From Marivirga salinae (GTDB taxonomy: Bacteria > Bacteroidota > Bacteroidia > Cytophagales > Cyclobacteriaceae): a stretch of 64,000 nt of DNA. Made by a program: the position numbers and the translations under genes. Positions within the stretch are counted from its first letter, which is position 1; every line of letters starts with the position of its first letter. The DNA is taken from NCBI RefSeq assembly GCF_030503855.1, contig NZ_CP129971.1:1805501-1869500 (forward strand). The letters are read 5' to 3'. Under the pieces are notes generated by a model, which did not search any database, was not told the origin of the DNA, and was given only the letters and a program-made list of their open reading frames with translations. Below, one piece after another: positions 62,736-64,000 of the stretch.

Positions 62736-64000
62736 ATGTTGAGGTTATTATTTGTAGTAATTGTCTTTTTATCAAGTGTTTGTGTGTTGAGAGCACAAGT
62801 GTTTAAAGCTGTCGTAAAAGATGAGAAAGGTGAGCCTTTGCCCTTTTCAACAGCTTATGACCATGATCTAGGCTATGGGGCAACAGCTGATGGGAACGGT
62901 GAAATCATATTATCTATAAAACCTGAGTCTAAGGAGATATGGATTTCGCATGTGGGCTATCAAAAGAAGATAATTAATGTTGATAAAATAGATTTATCTC
63001 AATTCCATAAAATTCAGCTTTTACCGGATAAGTTAGGCTTAAATGAAGTGGTGGTAAGCGGTCAAATGCAAGCAAGAAGTTTGCGTAATTCTCCAGTGAA
63101 AGTGGAAGTTTTTAAAGCAGATTTCCTCAATGATTTTTCTCAAGGTTCTGGTAATTTGATGGAAAATATCTCCATGGTTAATGGAATTCAAGAAAATGTA
63201 GCTTGTGGGGTATGCTATACTAATGAAATCAGTATCAATGGTTTGGAAGGAGCTTATACATCACTTTTAATTAATGGAATTCCAATTTACGGCAATTTAG
63301 CTACTGTTTATGGACTTAATAGTATCCCAACTGATATGATGGAAAAGGTAGAAGTGGTTAGAGGTCCTGGTTCTACGCTTTATGGCTCTGAGGCAATGGC
63401 AGGAGTTATTAATATCATTACACCTCATGCAGAAAAGAATTCTGTAAACCTTAATTCCAGTATTTCACAATTGGGTGAATGGAAAGGAAATTTGATTTCT
63501 CAATACAAAGCCGAAAATTGGAAACACTTTTCAGGATTCCACTGGGATGTAGTCAATCAATTTGTAGATCAAAATAACGATTTATTTTCGGATGTTGTTT
63601 TAAGAGATCGTTTTTCGATATTCAATTTCTCTGAAAATGAGGAGAAAGAATTATCTATAGGTGGTAAATACTATTATGAAGATAGAAGAAATGGCGTTTT
63701 GGAATTTGTGAAGGACAGAAACTATAAACAGCTAAGAGGTAGTGATGAGGTGTACGGTGAAAGTATCTATACGCACAGATGGGAATTATTTGGGAGCAAG
63801 AAATTCGGCAAATCTCCTTTTAAATTACAGTTTTCCGCTAGCCAGCATTGGCAGGATAGTTTCTATGGAGACACTTTTTATGAAGCAGAGCAACATCAGG
63901 CTTTTGCAAATTTCATTTTTGAAAGTCAGTGGGGAAATCACAACTTTTTATCAGGGTTTAGTCAGCGTTTAAGTTACTATGATGATAATTCTCCAGCAAC
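62736..64000 (+). CDS. TonB-dependent receptor (N-terminal part; continues past the window)
   Basis: About 421 residues are visible before the right edge. Signal peptide at about 1-20 (ends LRAQ). A carboxypeptidase-D-like regulatory domain (about 21-100) is followed by the plug with NEVVVSGQ, ISINGLEGAYTSLLINGIP, VRGPGSTLYGSEAMAGVINIIT, then barrel strands. The plug carries an unusual C157-x2-C160 pair (VACGVCYTNE). It should import a bulky ligand (siderophore, vitamin or metal complex) across the outer membrane. The end is cut, so the barrel is incomplete here. Confidence 0.9.
   Translation, partial: MLRLLFVVIVFLSSVCVLRAQVFKAVVKDEKGEPLPFSTAYDHDLGYGATADGNGEIILSIKPESKEIWISHVGYQKKIINVDKIDLSQFHKIQLLPDKLGLNEVVVSGQMQARSLRNSPVKVEVFKADFLNDFSQGSGNLMENISMVNGIQENVACGVCYTNEISINGLEGAYTSLLINGIPIYGNLATVYGLNSIPTDMMEKVEVVRGPGSTLYGSEAMAGVINIITPHAEKNSVNLNSSISQLGEWKGNLISQYKAENWKHFSGFHWDVVNQFVDQNNDLFSDVVLRDRFSIFNFSENEEKELSIGGKYYYEDRRNGVLEFVKDRNYKQLRGSDEVYGESIYTHRWELFGSKKFGKSPFKLQFSASQHWQDSFYGDTFYEAEQHQAFANFIFESQWGNHNFLSGFSQRLSYYDDNSPA

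Overview
The window reads as chromosomal DNA of a marine-type Bacteroidota, most likely order Cytophagales (Marivirga / Flammeovirgaceae-like). That assignment is inference from AT-rich DNA (estimated by eye), the gldA-gldF-gldG gliding ABC cluster followed by a DUF4340 gene and dnaN, type IX secretion (T9SS) sorting tails, ECF sigma/anti-sigma/DUF4252 genes, frequent TTG/GTG starts, few Shine-Dalgarno sequences, and Bacteroidota promoters of the TTG-N19-21-TAnnTTTG form (best examples before dnaN and gldA). No rRNA, tRNA, CRISPR array, intact insertion sequence or prophage was seen.

Layout. 1-3.4 kb: tail of one T9SS cargo protein, a complete secreted PGRP-type amidase with a T9SS tail, a HAD phosphatase and an M50 membrane protease. 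3.7-9.3 kb: gldA-gldF-gldG-DUF4340 in overlapping order, then dnaN. 9.5-13.8 kb: phenylalanine hydroxylase, protein-isoaspartate methyltransferase, and a SulP transporter plus beta-carbonic anhydrase pair probably used for bicarbonate. 14-20.6 kb: glycosyltransferase, SDR/DUF2867 protein, degenerate receiver protein, retropepsin-like PDZ protease, deoC, small unknowns and cdd. 20.6-26.2 kb: a probable two-gene surface operon made of a peptidase-S74 self-cleaving fibre-like protein and a 1232-residue plant-type LRR/beta-helix T9SS protein. 26.5-29.3 kb: FtsE-like ATPase, fructose-6-phosphate-aldolase-like enzyme, SRP RNA and tmRNA. 29.4-31.6 kb: an AT-rich accessory patch behind tmRNA carrying a PemK/MazF-type toxin, its probable antitoxin, small unknowns and a lipoprotein.

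31.8-41.5 kb: Old Yellow Enzyme, a secreted unknown, an ECF sigma/anti-sigma pair, two small exported proteins, an ABC exporter, a family-4-like Fe-S uracil-DNA glycosylase, a fatty acid desaturase and a lipoprotein isoaspartyl peptidase. 41.7-46.4 kb: a 1579-residue TPR protein with a long-period internal superrepeat. 47.1-64 kb: acyl-CoA oxidase-like enzyme, SAM hydroxide adenosyltransferase, PhoH, GNAT acetyltransferase, a two-cupin lipoprotein, a ComEC-like channel, enoyl-CoA hydratase, RecQ, pyrE, an EamA transporter, nitrilase, RNase HII, a beta-barrel protein, and the start of a TonB-dependent receptor that runs off the right edge.

Most genes are ordinary core or housekeeping functions. 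The parts worth a second look are the S74/LRR surface operon, the accessory patch next to tmRNA, the TPR superrepeat, and several families of dispersed non-coding repeats (long inverted ACCACAATAGAAAC-type arms, short CAAGCGTCCGCTTG palindromes, and AATCTAGAGTCTAG / ACTTATTACTTAAAAC blocks) that fill most of the longer intergenic gaps.
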